This document shows, piece after piece, positions 63,695 through 64,000 of a stretch of 64,000 nucleotides of DNA; the stretch's first letter is position 1, and each line of letters starts with the position of its first letter. The notes beneath the pieces were generated by a model. The model ran no database searches. It worked only from the letters and a program-made list of their open reading frames with translations, and was not told the DNA's origin. The DNA comes from Bettongia penicillata ogilbyi (Eukaryota; Chordata; Mammalia; Diprotodontia; Potoroidae), in contig JAJHZJ010000041.1 of assembly GCA_023548195.1 (NCBI GenBank), forward strand, positions 186,001 to 250,000. The letters are read 5' to 3'. A program made the translations under genes and the position numbers.

Positions 63695-64000
63695 TGAAGG
63701 TCCATTTTTAATACCAATATTTTACTGAAGAATAGGAGTAAAAGGCATAGTTGAGGAAAAATATAACAGGAAAAATAATGTTAGTCAAGTGGCATGGATG
63801 CGAGAGGAAAAGTCAACAGCCAAAATGTTCTGCCGGTATTAATGAAATGCCAGGATTTTTCTGAAAATTCAACAGGTTTATTGAAGAAAGACCCAGCATG
63901 CTAGATACATCCTTATTGGTCAACTTAACGGGAAAGACATTGACAAAATTTGCACAGACTGGGCAAGCATGAATGACTTATAGTCTGCATCATGGAATGA
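63695..64000. other. Unclassified sequence downstream of LTR
   Basis: AT-rich; no primer-binding site (TGG...) directly after the LTR, which agrees with this being a 3' or solo LTR. Confidence 0.4.

Overview
The window reads as intergenic DNA from a mammal, most likely a marsupial. It is AT-rich, with no bacterial-style operons, no convincing host exons and no tRNA or rRNA genes. The marsupial assignment rests on the mix of repeats: L1 elements with a short poly-A tail, abundant tRNA-like SINEs ending in a BovB/RTE-type tail (GACTGAACAACAACAA), CR1/L3 and L2 remnants, MIR/CORE-SINEs, and an APE-type LINE with a C-terminal C2H2-like finger. The species is not determinable by eye.

The main theme is an L1-derived ORF1-only element of the 'half-L1' (HAL1) type. 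Five copies (155-1220, 8146-11130, 31400-33385, 49480-51740, and 56641-59528 on the minus strand) join ORF1 directly, or its remnant, to one 3' UTR type with no ORF2. A 3' UTR-only copy lies at 34766-35119 and a copy with 5' UTR plus the start of ORF1 at 60991-62160. The best copy, 8146-11130, has a CpG-containing 5' UTR with a YY1-type site and three tandem monomers, an ORF1 broken by one base, a 1 kb 3' UTR, a poly-A tail and a 12-bp target-site duplication. The minus-strand copy has a 16-bp duplication. Separate ORF2-derived L1 3' ends (3198-4815, 15172-15823, 24443-25720 and others) carry a different 3' UTR, which is consistent with HAL1-like RNAs moved in trans by L1 ORF2 protein.

Layout: 1-4.8 kb, L1 and half-L1 fragments; 5.5-7.7 kb, a dispersed LTR-like repeat, an RTE-tailed SINE and a polypurine tract; 8.1-11.2 kb, the half-L1 inserted into an RTE-tailed SINE; 11.5-19.1 kb, LTR-like repeat, L1, L2 and SINEs in otherwise unclassified sequence; 19.5-22.7 kb, a nearly complete but decayed antisense APE LINE whose 3' end is shared by SINEs nearby; 22.8-36 kb, dense nested repeats; 36-40 kb, the least repetitive stretch, with an RFX-type X-box motif; 40.4-43.7 kb, GATA and AT microsatellites, an old L1 split by L2/MIR, and a 36-bp-arm AT palindrome; 43.9-54 kb, L2, L3, a mariner end and a half-L1; 56.6-62.2 kb, two young half-L1 copies in opposite orientation; 63.36-63.69 kb, a well-preserved retroviral LTR preceded by a polypurine tract.

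No protein here appears intact. All coding calls are retrotransposon pseudogenes, and host function, if any, would be regulatory.
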